This document shows positions 6,386 to 13,635 of a DNA stretch of 16,509 nucleotides, piece by piece. How positions within the stretch are numbered: the first letter of the stretch is position 1; every line of letters begins with the position of its first letter. The position numbers and the translations under genes were made by a program. The notes under the pieces were generated by a model. The model saw nothing but the letters and a program-made list of their open reading frames with translations, made no database searches and had not been told where the DNA came from. Source of the DNA: CAWDMN01 sp963803155 (GTDB taxonomy: Bacteria; Acidobacteriota; Terriglobia; Versatilivoradales; Versatilivoraceae); contig CAWDMN010000053.1 in the NCBI GenBank assembly GCA_963803155.1, positions 1-16,509 on the forward strand, in the 5' to 3' direction.

Positions 6386-7597
6386 ATGGCGGAATTTCAT
6401 TGTCGTTTAGCCAATAACAACGGTGAGATTTTCACGGCCCGATATACATCGGCGTCGGAATCTGAATTGCGTCAGCGCCTGGCCGAACAAGGTCTTTTCG
6501 TCTATTCCATTCGGGAAGTCGGCAGAGTGCTATCCTTTAAAGTCGGATCCGGCGCCAAACGAATCAAACAATCGGAATTTATTATTTTCAATCAACAATT
6601 TGCGGCTTTGATTCGCGCGGGACTCCCGATTCTCAAATCGCTGGAACTGGTTACGCAACGAATGGCTAACCCCCAGTTCCGCGATGTGTTGACTGAAATT
6701 GCCAACCGCGTCAAAGAGGGAGCCTTGTTGTCAGAGGCTTTTGAGGCGGCGGGGATTTTCCCCAAAGTATACACTGCCTCCCTTTTTGCGGGAGAAAAAA
6801 GCGGCAGTCTAGAAGAGGTGATTCGGCGGTTCATTGAATTTCAGAAGACCATTAATCAAACAAGGGGCCGGATCCGGAGTGCGCTTACGTATCCTTGCAT
6901 CGTTTTTGTTCTCATGGTAATTCTCGTCACTTTTCTCATGGTCAAAGTGGTGCCCGAATATGCCACGTTCTATCTATCGATGAATCAACGGTTGCCCACC
7001 CCCACACTCATCCTGATTGCCATCTCTGCAGCCATCCGGAATCAGATCCTTTGGGCGATATTGCTCTTTGGTGGAATGGGCTTGGGACTTCGCCTTTGGG
7101 CCTTGACTCCCGCGGGGAAACTGAGACTGGATGGTTGGAAATTCAAATTGCCGATTGTGGGCGATCTTTGGAATAAATTTGCATTTTCTCAGCTCAGCCG
7201 GACGCTCTCCATTCTGCTTTCTGGAGGGATTCCTTTGGTCTATTCCCTCGAAGTGGTGGCGGATTCCACGGGCAATCAGAAAATCACTCAGACTGTCCGA
7301 TCCGCCATTAACTCCGTCAAAGAAGGACAATCTCTGTCAAATAGCCTGGAAGCCAGTGACGTTGTGCCAGGCATGGCCATTGAAATGATCCAAGTGGGCG
7401 AATCCACGGGCTCATTGAGCGAAATGTTGCGTCATGTGGCCGACTTTTACGATGAAGAAGTGGCCACCCGGCTCAACCAAGTTTTCACTTATGTTGAACC
7501 GATCCTATTGGTGGTTTTGGCGACGATTGTCACCTATGTGATGGTCTCCCTTTACCTGCCAATTTTCCAATTGTCCGGCATGTTGTCCCGTCAATAG
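6386..7597 (+). CDS. gspF: Type II secretion / type IV pilus platform protein GspF (PilC)
   Basis: 403-residue polytopic inner-membrane platform protein that couples the cytoplasmic ATPase to pseudopilus or pilus assembly. An N-terminal cytoplasmic segment (1-60) precedes two duplicated T2SSF domains. The duplication is visible as FNQQFAALIRAGLPILKSLE (68-87) against FSQLSRTLSILLSGGIPLVYSLE (267-289), and AGEKSGSLEEV (135-145) against VGESTGSLSEM (337-347). Membrane segments lie near 169-189, 206-238 and 371-393. The length is normal. The ATG at 6386 has GAGG at 6377-6380, five bases upstream. It is the first gene of the seven-gene run, 22 bp before gspE. No clear promoter was found in 6193-6385. 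Confidence 0.95.
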   Translation: MAEFHCRLANNNGEIFTARYTSASESELRQRLAEQGLFVYSIREVGRVLSFKVGSGAKRIKQSEFIIFNQQFAALIRAGLPILKSLELVTQRMANPQFRDVLTEIANRVKEGALLSEAFEAAGIFPKVYTASLFAGEKSGSLEEVIRRFIEFQKTINQTRGRIRSALTYPCIVFVLMVILVTFLMVKVVPEYATFYLSMNQRLPTPTLILIAISAAIRNQILWAILLFGGMGLGLRLWALTPAGKLRLDGWKFKLPIVGDLWNKFAFSQLSRTLSILLSGGIPLVYSLEVVADSTGNQKITQTVRSAINSVKEGQSLSNSLEASDVVPGMAIEMIQVGESTGSLSEMLRHVADFYDEEVATRLNQVFTYVEPILLVVLATIVTYVMVSLYLPIFQLSGMLSRQ

Positions 7598-7619
7598 GTG
7601 GGAAGTCAGGAGACTCAAT

Positions 7620-9269
7620 ATGAATCATAAATTGGCCAGTCCTCTCCCTTCCAAGCTGACATTGCCCAGGGAAGGGCAAAACAGGGCAGGGGATGAAGAG
7701 GCCGAAGCGCGGCGTTTGGCCCAGCGATATCGGTATGAATTTATCGATTTGAAAAATTCTCCGATAGATCCTGATCTCTTCCGTTCGATCCCGGCGGAGA
7801 TGATGTTCCGCTATAACTTCGTTCCCTTGCGCAGTGAGGAACGCGGACTTACCGTCGCGATTGCCAATCCCGGCGAGTTGCCGCTCACGGATGAATTGTC
7901 GGCCTTGCTGGGCCGGAAGTTGATCATCAAAGTGGCTACTCCCGCTCAAATTGCCGACATCCTGAAAAAGAGTGAATCTTCCCAGCGCGTGCTCGAAGAG
8001 GCAACCGAAGGATTCACGTTGGACCTGATCAAAGAGGATGAGAGTGGAGATGAAACCATCTCCATCGAACGTCTGACGAGTGAAACCGAAAGCCCCATCA
8101 TCCGACTGGTGGATTCCACCATCTTCAATGCTTTGGAACGGCGGGCCAGCGACATTCACATCGAGACCGAAGATAACGATGTCATCATCAAATACCGGAT
8201 CGATGGAGTGCTGCAACGCGCCATGCAACCGATCGCCAAAGAGCACCACTCCACGATCATCTCCCGCATCAAAGTGATGTCTGAGCTGGATATCTCCGAG
8301 CGGCGGGTCCCTCAAGACGGCCGGTTCCGTGTGCGGTACAAGGGAAGGCTGATCGATTTCCGAGTGTCTATCATGCCGTCCATCTATGGGGAGGACGCAG
8401 TGCTGCGCGTCCTGGACAAGGAATCGATGAGCGAGAAATTCCGCAAGCTGACGCTTGAAGTTGTCGGATTCTCCGAATCGGATTTGAAAAAGTTCCGCCG
8501 TTATATTAGCGAGCCTTATGGAATGGTGCTCGTAACCGGCCCCACCGGAAGCGGCAAAACCACTACTCTCTATGCCGCCATCTCTGAAATTAAAAGTGAT
8601 GAAGATAAAATCATTACCATCGAAGATCCCGTGGAATACCAGCTGAAAGGGATAACCCAGATCCCGGTCAATGAGAAGAAAGGATTGACGTTTGCCCGCG
8701 GATTGCGGTCTATTCTCCGGCATGACCCTGACAAAATCATGGTGGGGGAAATTCGGGATCCTGAAACCGCGCAGATTGCCATTCAATCGGCGTTGACGGG
8801 CCACTTGGTTTTTACCACGGTGCATGCCAACAATGTTGTGGATGTGTTGGGCCGATTCCTGAATATGGGTGTGGAACCCTACAATTTTGTCTCGGCCTTG
8901 AACTGCATTTTGGCTCAGCGGCTGGTCCGGGTGATTTGCGAAAATTGCAAACGGCCTTATACGGCGTCCCGACAGCTGCTCGATGAGTCCGGACTGGATT
9001 ATGAATCGTACCGGGATTATACTTTCTACGAAGGAGCTGGTTGCCTGGATTGCAGCGGCACCGGTTTTAGAGGCCGGACGGCCATCCATGAACTGCTGGA
9101 TTTGTCTGACCGGATCCGGGAATTGATCCTGGCCCGCAAACCCGCCTCTGAAATCAGACGCGCAGCCAAGGAAGAGGGCATGACTTTCCTTCGCGAATCC
9201 GCGATACAAAAGGTATTGGCGGGTACCACCACTTTGAAGGAAATTAACAAAGTGACATTTATTGAATAA
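7620..9269 (+). CDS. gspE: Type II secretion / type IV pilus assembly ATPase GspE (PilB)
   Basis: 549-residue hexameric ATPase that powers pseudopilin polymerisation from the cytoplasmic face. An N-terminal MshEN/N1-type domain (about 30-120) is followed by the secretion ATPase core: Walker A GPTGSGKT (307-314), Asp box ITIEDPVEY (332-340), Walker B ILRHDPDKIMVGEIRD (365-380) and His box TGHLVFTTVHANN (393-405). A Zn-binding tetracysteine is present as C440-x2-C443 and C475-x2-C478. These residues and the tetracysteine are hallmarks of assembly (GspE/PilB) rather than retraction (PilT) ATPases. AGGAG at 7608-7612 lies seven bases before the ATG. GspE versus PilB cannot be separated by sequence alone; the flanking PilM-N-O genes keep both possible. 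Confidence 0.96.
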   Translation: MNHKLASPLPSKLTLPREGQNRAGDEEAEARRLAQRYRYEFIDLKNSPIDPDLFRSIPAEMMFRYNFVPLRSEERGLTVAIANPGELPLTDELSALLGRKLIIKVATPAQIADILKKSESSQRVLEEATEGFTLDLIKEDESGDETISIERLTSETESPIIRLVDSTIFNALERRASDIHIETEDNDVIIKYRIDGVLQRAMQPIAKEHHSTIISRIKVMSELDISERRVPQDGRFRVRYKGRLIDFRVSIMPSIYGEDAVLRVLDKESMSEKFRKLTLEVVGFSESDLKKFRRYISEPYGMVLVTGPTGSGKTTTLYAAISEIKSDEDKIITIEDPVEYQLKGITQIPVNEKKGLTFARGLRSILRHDPDKIMVGEIRDPETAQIAIQSALTGHLVFTTVHANNVVDVLGRFLNMGVEPYNFVSALNCILAQRLVRVICENCKRPYTASRQLLDESGLDYESYRDYTFYEGAGCLDCSGTGFRGRTAIHELLDLSDRIRELILARKPASEIRRAAKEEGMTFLRESAIQKVLAGTTTLKEINKVTFIE

Positions 9270-9292
9270 CCTCTTCTTCTCAACGGATTGAA

Positions 9293-10282
9293 ATGTTCCA
9301 ACGCGCCCCTCATTTCCTGAAGAATTTTTTTGCTCCGCAACTGCCGCCGGTGGCCTGCGAAATTTCAGACCGCCACCTCGCGCTGGTTCGGATGAATCCT
9401 GGCAACTTGCATGAATTGGAGCGCTACATTTTGACTCCTCTGCCGGATCAATTGGTCAACCCTTCGTTGACCGTTCCCATGATCTCTTCGGAAGAAGATT
9501 TTCTAGAAGTGTTGAAGAAGGCTTTTGCTCAAACCGATATCAAAACCAACCGGATTTCCATTGCCTTGCCCGACCAGGCTGCCCGAATCTCCGTTCAACT
9601 TTTGGATAATTTTGCGGGCAACGCCACGGAAAAGGCCGAGTTGCTAAAATGGAAGCTGAAAAAAACGCTCCCATTTAGTGTCGAGGAAACGCGGCTTTCC
9701 TATTGGGAACGGCAGAGTTCCGATGGGAAAATACTTGTGCTGACGGTGTGCTCTTTTAATCCCGTGGTGAGTCAAGTGGAAGGACTTTTTGAAAGAATCG
9801 GCTTGCGGGCCGGTCTGATCACTCTTTCCTCCCTGGCTGCGCTGGAGCTTTTCTTCCGGCTCGAACCGATCCAACTCAATCAAACTACCCTTCTTTTGAC
9901 GTTGCGGCAGGACAATATTTCCGTATTTGTCCTCGAAAAAGGATCAGTAGTCTTATTTCGCCAGAACCAATTGGCCCGTCAGTCCTGGAGGGCGGGCGAG
10001 GGCGTCTCGCAACCGCTATCCATACGGGAATTGTATGATGAGCTTCACCCTTGCCTGATGTATTATCAAGACAAGTCGGGCCGGGAAAATGTTGACCGGA
10101 TTTGGGTCGCCTCCTATTTCCACTTGTCCGCGGATTTTTCCAGTGAATTAGCGGCAAAGGCGGGTTGCCCTGTTTCCATTTTGGATCCGCTCAAATTGGT
10201 GCATTCGCGTGGAAACCACGATTTACAGGCCGACAAGTATCCTCTGATTCCCAGCCTCGGTTTGGCTCTGGGGAAGTTTTGA
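9293..10282 (+). CDS. pilM: PilM/GspL-like actin-fold assembly protein
   Basis: 329-residue cytoplasmic protein with the actin-like PilM/GspL-cyto fold. Typical features are the segment ISIALPDQAARISVQLLD (88-105), then ELLKWKLKKTLPFSVEETRLSYW (116-138), matching the 'LP...E...E..K.iPF..ee...y' pattern of PilM, and a second subdomain with LLLTLRQDNISVFVLEKGSVVLFR. The usual N-terminal nucleotide motif (DIG.s.vK) is replaced by CEISDRHLALVRM, so ATP binding may be lost or altered. No membrane segment is present, unlike full GspL. In the family it binds the N-terminal tail of PilN and joins it to the ATPase and platform. It starts 23 bp after gspE with a weak ribosome site and ends 2 bp before pilN. 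Confidence 0.8.
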   Translation: MFQRAPHFLKNFFAPQLPPVACEISDRHLALVRMNPGNLHELERYILTPLPDQLVNPSLTVPMISSEEDFLEVLKKAFAQTDIKTNRISIALPDQAARISVQLLDNFAGNATEKAELLKWKLKKTLPFSVEETRLSYWERQSSDGKILVLTVCSFNPVVSQVEGLFERIGLRAGLITLSSLAALELFFRLEPIQLNQTTLLLTLRQDNISVFVLEKGSVVLFRQNQLARQSWRAGEGVSQPLSIRELYDELHPCLMYYQDKSGRENVDRIWVASYFHLSADFSSELAAKAGCPVSILDPLKLVHSRGNHDLQADKYPLIPSLGLALGKF

Positions 10283-10284
10283 GT

Positions 10285-10887
10285 ATGTTGAAACTTGATA
10301 TCAATTTATCGTCCAGACCTTTCGTCAACCAGCGAAAGTTTTTTTTGATTCTGACGTCGCTATTGATGTTGCTTGTTCTTAGTGGGATGTGGAATGTTTC
10401 CAGATATCAGTTTATCCGTCAGCACCAAATAGTTGCGAATGGGAAATATCAGGAAGGCCAGCAGCGAATGGCGGCGCTGCAAAAAGAAGAAGAAACAATC
10501 CGCGCCCGTTTGCGTGGGGCCAGTACGGCGGACTTTTTGGATCGGATCGAGTATGTCAATGGCTTGATTGATCAAAGGATTTTTTCCTGGACGGAGCTGT
10601 TGAACGACCTGGATCAAATCATGCCTCCCAATGTTCAAATTGCTTCCCTTCGTCCCCGCATCCTTGGCCAGGAAATTTCCGTGGAAATTATCGCCAACGC
10701 GCGAGGGTATCAGGATGCCATTGAATTTGTGTCCAACTTGGAAAAATCGGGACGCTTTTTCAATGTTCATCCGGTATTTGAGGATATTGCCAAGACGCCG
10801 AGTATGACTGGGAAGCAGATTGCCATCGAGGTGAGTTACGGGAAAGGGCCAAAACCGGTTTCCGCTCAAGTGTTGGGCGAGCAATGA
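10285..10887 (+). CDS. pilN: PilN-like bitopic assembly protein
   Basis: 200-residue inner-membrane protein. A short cytoplasmic tail carries the PilM-binding type motif, here LDINLSSRPF (residues 4-13; 'INLLP' in classical PilN). It is followed by one membrane helix (about 19-38), a coiled-coil-like Gln/Glu/Arg-rich segment (50-78) and a small periplasmic ferredoxin-like domain containing PPNVQIASLRP and VEIIANARGYQDAIEFVSNLEKS. It heterodimerises with PilO in the known complex. The frame extends upstream to 10165, but that part overlaps pilM; ATG 10285 sits 2 bp after the pilM stop, with GGGGAAG 8 bases before it, so translational coupling is likely. Family assignment follows from motif, topology and gene order. 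Confidence 0.82.
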   Translation: MLKLDINLSSRPFVNQRKFFLILTSLLMLLVLSGMWNVSRYQFIRQHQIVANGKYQEGQQRMAALQKEEETIRARLRGASTADFLDRIEYVNGLIDQRIFSWTELLNDLDQIMPPNVQIASLRPRILGQEISVEIIANARGYQDAIEFVSNLEKSGRFFNVHPVFEDIAKTPSMTGKQIAIEVSYGKGPKPVSAQVLGEQ

Positions 10888-11018
10888 CGAAACTCTCCCC
10901 GCTTCTCATTTCATTCTTTGTAAGGACTGAGCCGCGCACTTTCCAGCCGCATTGGAAGGGGGCTATGCCGGCTCGGGAGATGACGAGATCTTTTGAGTAG
11001 GGAGCCTCTGGAGAAATA

Positions 11019-11588
11019 ATGGTTCTAAACAGGCGATCGAGGGGACAATTGCAGCGGTTCGTCTTGATTGGTCTTTCCTTTTTGATACTGGCGGAAATAC
11101 CCGTTTACTTCTTCTTCACCCGGCCCGAGATGGAAGTGGATAAAAAGGCCAGCGCCAGACTCGAGGCCATTCATCAGGAGATTGCCCGGCAGGAAAGGGC
11201 CGTTAAGACTTTGGTAAATTTTGAATCCCGTCTCGACTTATCCCGCCGAAATTTCCGGGATTTTTCCCGGAAACATCTGTTCCCCAGAGATCGCATAGGG
11301 TCTGAATTGCTGCGCAATTTGGAGAAGATTTCACTTGAGGCGGGACTCCTGCGCAACCGGGTCGCGTATCATTTTGAAGGGAAACCGGTGTTTGGACTCC
11401 AGCGGATTGATTTTTCCGTTCCCGTGGAAGGAAGTTATGGCAGTATTCGGCGGTTTCTGAACATTTTGGAAAGCAGCCCCCATTTTATTCTGATTGATTC
11501 CATCTCTCTTGAATCGGACCGGGAAGGGACAGGCGGGGGAATCCGGATGGATTTGAATCTCTCGACGTTTTGTGCGGATGAACCATGA
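11019..11588 (+). CDS. pilO: PilO/GspM-like bitopic assembly protein
   Basis: 189-residue protein with one N-terminal membrane helix (about 14-32), a periplasmic helical segment (40-75, Lys/Glu/Arg-rich) and a ferredoxin-like domain (GLQRIDFSVPVEGSYGSIRRFLNILESSPHFILIDSISLES). The last motif, 'v.G.Y..l..Fl..le....i..v..i.l', is characteristic of PilO and the related GspM. It would pair with PilN to hold the platform beneath the outer-membrane pore. GGAG at 11010-11013 lies five bases before the ATG. The 131-bp gap after pilN is unusual for this operon; it holds only a small hairpin (TTCCA/TGGAA near 10938-10956). The stop overlaps the next start as ATGA. Confidence 0.78.
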   Translation: MVLNRRSRGQLQRFVLIGLSFLILAEIPVYFFFTRPEMEVDKKASARLEAIHQEIARQERAVKTLVNFESRLDLSRRNFRDFSRKHLFPRDRIGSELLRNLEKISLEAGLLRNRVAYHFEGKPVFGLQRIDFSVPVEGSYGSIRRFLNILESSPHFILIDSISLESDREGTGGGIRMDLNLSTFCADEP

Positions 11589-12220
11589 AAGATGCCAAGA
11601 AAAAATGGCAGCTGATTATTTTGTCAGTCCTCCTCGGAGTGCTGGCTTTGTCCCTCATTTTAGCCTGGGCGCCTGGCAGAGAAAGCAAAGCCAATCCGAC
11701 CCCCTCCTCTGGGGGCACGGTTCCGCCAGCAGCCCTTAAGGAGGGAGTCCTTTATTTCGAGAGAGCATTGATTCTGCATGGCAGGAAAAAGGAGATTCCG
11801 ATTTCTCAATTGGATCCAACTCTGCACGTGGAAAAATTATCGGGTTTCGATCCGGGAGCGCCATCATCCCCCCGCAACATGTTCTCCCTTTCAGCTCCAG
11901 CCGTTCCGGCTCTCCCCAAGAATGCGGCACCCGGAAGGGTATCCTTGCCGACGGCACCTGGTCAACAAACCGTTCCCCCCTCTGGCCGCTCCTCTTCTCC
12001 ATCGCCCGTGGTCATTAATCTCAAATACATCGGTTTTAAACAGGAGGGGCCGCGGGCGAAACGACAGGGCTTTTTCGCGGAGGGGGCGAACATATTTCTA
12101 GCAGGAGAGGGAGAGCTTATCGCCAACCGGTACAGAGTCACGAAAATCCAGGAAAATTCCGCGGAAATAGAAGATTTCCCTTCCAAGACGCATCAACAAT
12201 TGGTCCTGGCGACCCCCTGA
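11585..12220 (+). CDS. GspC/PilP-like periplasmic connector protein
   Basis: 211-residue bitopic protein. A short basic N-terminus and one membrane helix (10-28) are followed by a linker and a small beta domain. The segment RNMFSLSAP (about 97-105) matches the 'R.PF' start of the GspC homology region. A Pro/Ser-rich spacer (106-140) leads to VVINLKYIGFKQEG, the repeated beta hairpins AKRQGFFAEGANIFLAGEGE and YRVTKIQENSAEIE: the usual 'l.GI.....a.i......v..Ge.i....V..I....v.l' pattern shared by GspC and PilP. Such proteins link the inner-membrane complex to the secretin. There is no lipobox, so GspC-type topology fits better than lipoprotein PilP. It overlaps pilO by 4 bp, indicating coupling. 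Function is inferred from pattern and position. Confidence 0.65.
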   Translation: MKDAKKKWQLIILSVLLGVLALSLILAWAPGRESKANPTPSSGGTVPPAALKEGVLYFERALILHGRKKEIPISQLDPTLHVEKLSGFDPGAPSSPRNMFSLSAPAVPALPKNAAPGRVSLPTAPGQQTVPPSGRSSSPSPVVINLKYIGFKQEGPRAKRQGFFAEGANIFLAGEGELIANRYRVTKIQENSAEIEDFPSKTHQQLVLATP

Positions 12221-12366
12221 TTTCCTGACCGGCCATGCATCGTCACTAGTTGATATGCGGATTGTTGTCGCGGCTCTGCGACGAGACCGCTAATAGCCGG
12301 ATTATTTGGATTTTCGACTGGATTTTCAGTGCCATGCCGACTTTATTCTATAAATACCACAGCTTG

Positions 12367-13269
12367 ATGAATTGGACGGAAGGCCAAAAGTGCCTCTGCT
12401 TGGTACTTTTCTCTGCCTTGAAGAGGAAAGGCTTTTCTCCCTGGGTTTCGGAATTCAAAGGAAAACGTCCAGTAGGGAAAAACCAGCGGGGATATATATT
12501 GCCCGCCCTAATGGTTTTTGTTACCGTCCTCTTGGTTGTGTTGACTAGCGCTGAAATCAGCTGGCAAAAGCGTATGCAGAGAGAAAGGGAAGAGGAGTTG
12601 ATTTTCCGCGGCAAACAGTACATGCGCGCTGTGATGCTCTTCCAGCGCAAGACGGGATTTTATCCCACCAGTGTCGAAGCTCTTTTAAATACCAACAATT
12701 TGCGGTTCCTTCGGAAGCGCTGGAAAGATCCCATCACTAATTCCGAGGATTGGCGCTGGATCCGGCTTGGCCCCAATACTCCCCTGAACAGCTCGATGAG
12801 CGGGGGAACCGCCGGATTTAAAGGTGCATCCTTTTCAGGAAGTGGGGGACAGATCCAAGGGTCGCCTTCCGGGACGCAGACCGGTCTCGGCAGTTCGGCA
12901 TTAAACCGGCAGGGTGGAGATTCGGGGCCTTCTGCTTCCGGCGGATTTGGAGGGAAGTCGGGGACATCTTCCACCGGGGGGGCTGGGATGATTATGTTTC
13001 CCATTATCGGAGTAGCCAGCAAAAGCGAGAAACAATCCATCAAGACTTTTAATGGACAGACCAAATATAACCGGTGGGAATTCGTCTACCTTCCAGGGAT
13101 GAACATCACGTGGTCTGTGGGACCGGGATCTATCGGCCTCGCTGGAGGAGCAGTGATGCCGGGCTCCACCACACCCGGATTGGGACCTGGGGCGCAGCCT
13201 GGGAATCGGCTTGGCTCTTCCGGGGGAGTGGGGCCAGGGATGCAAAGTCCTGGATTGGGCCGAAACTAG
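12367..13269 (+). CDS. Pseudopilin-like protein with Gly/Ser-rich insertion, no Glu+5
   Basis: About 300 residues. The sequence NQRGYILPALMVFVTVLL resembles a prepilin processing site followed by the N1 helix, but the Glu normally at +5 is Ala. The helix continues as KRMQREREEELIFRGKQY, then a short pilin-like domain (FQRKTGFYPTSVEALLNT...RKRWKDPIT..EDWRW). A 65-residue Gly/Ser/Thr-rich insertion (about 143-207) separates this from GVASKSEKQSIKTFNGQTKYNRWEFVY, a motif I associate with a GspG-like family common in Acidobacteriota. The last 50 residues are again Gly/Pro-rich. The start is uncertain: ATG 12367, TTG 12418 (a short basic leader, biologically attractive) and TTG 12250 are all in frame, none with a good ribosome site. 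It is the last gene of the secretion run, 146 bp after the connector gene. Confidence 0.7.
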   Translation: MNWTEGQKCLCLVLFSALKRKGFSPWVSEFKGKRPVGKNQRGYILPALMVFVTVLLVVLTSAEISWQKRMQREREEELIFRGKQYMRAVMLFQRKTGFYPTSVEALLNTNNLRFLRKRWKDPITNSEDWRWIRLGPNTPLNSSMSGGTAGFKGASFSGSGGQIQGSPSGTQTGLGSSALNRQGGDSGPSASGGFGGKSGTSSTGGAGMIMFPIIGVASKSEKQSIKTFNGQTKYNRWEFVYLPGMNITWSVGPGSIGLAGGAVMPGSTTPGLGPGAQPGNRLGSSGGVGPGMQSPGLGRN

Positions 13270-13463
13270 GTGTGAGGAATTTTTTTTGCCGAATGTCTTC
13301 TACTCGGGAAGATGTCTTAATGAAAGTGTTCTCTTCTCGTTTTGAGAATCTTGGTGGCTGGGGGCACGCAGGCCAGATCGTCTGATCAAGAACCCGATCC
13401 TCCACCCAAACTCCGCAATCTTCAATTTAAAAAATAGCAACCAGTCAAAAGAGCGAATCAATC

Positions 13464-13635
13464 CGATCCTGAGAGGGTCGCAGCCCCTTTGTAAGCTGCG
13501 CCCCCTCCCGGGGTTGTTTCTATTATTGCCTATATCCGGGGGTGGCGGCCCAACGGCCTTACCCCTTGGCTAATGGCTGTGAATTCTTCGGGTTCCCACC
13601 TGAACGGTTACCAAAAAAAGACTCCCTCTAGATCG
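13464..13635 (+). ncRNA. Candidate 6S-like structured RNA
   Basis: A single long imperfect fold spans the convergent intergenic region. The closing stem is 13464-13479 with 13620-13635 (13 of 16 paired including one G-U). CCCG (13507-13510) pairs with CGGG (13589-13592). Next comes a large A/U-rich internal loop (13511-13527 opposite 13578-13588), then a terminal arm: GCC 13528-13530 with GGC 13575-13577, GGGGT 13539-13543 with ACCCC 13561-13565, GGCC 13547-13550 with GGCC 13555-13558, and a CAAC loop. A 170-nt rod with a central open bubble is the plan of 6S RNA, the sigma70-polymerase regulator. The 3' side reads TTCCCACCTGAAC, reminiscent of the 6S 3' strand; strand choice rests on this. 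A competing local hairpin (13473-13507, GAGGG.CGCAGC / GCTGCG..CCCTC) could instead be a terminator. No convincing promoter was found, and the 3' end overlaps the glgC stop. Confidence 0.33.

Noticed and set aside
7530..9209. 559-codon open frame on the minus strand
   Set aside because: It lies entirely antisense to gspE, is rich in His, Arg, Phe and Gln as expected from reading a coding gene backwards, and has no recognisable domain.
10360..10884. 174-codon minus-strand frame over pilN
   Set aside because: Antisense shadow; pilN has topology, motif and gene-order support.
12250..12366. Extension of the pseudopilin-like gene to TTG 12250
   Set aside because: Rare start codon, no ribosome site, and it gives an implausible 81-residue prepilin leader; kept only as an alternative.
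13279..13288. T-run just after the pseudopilin stop as an intrinsic terminator
   Set aside because: No stable GC-rich hairpin precedes it.
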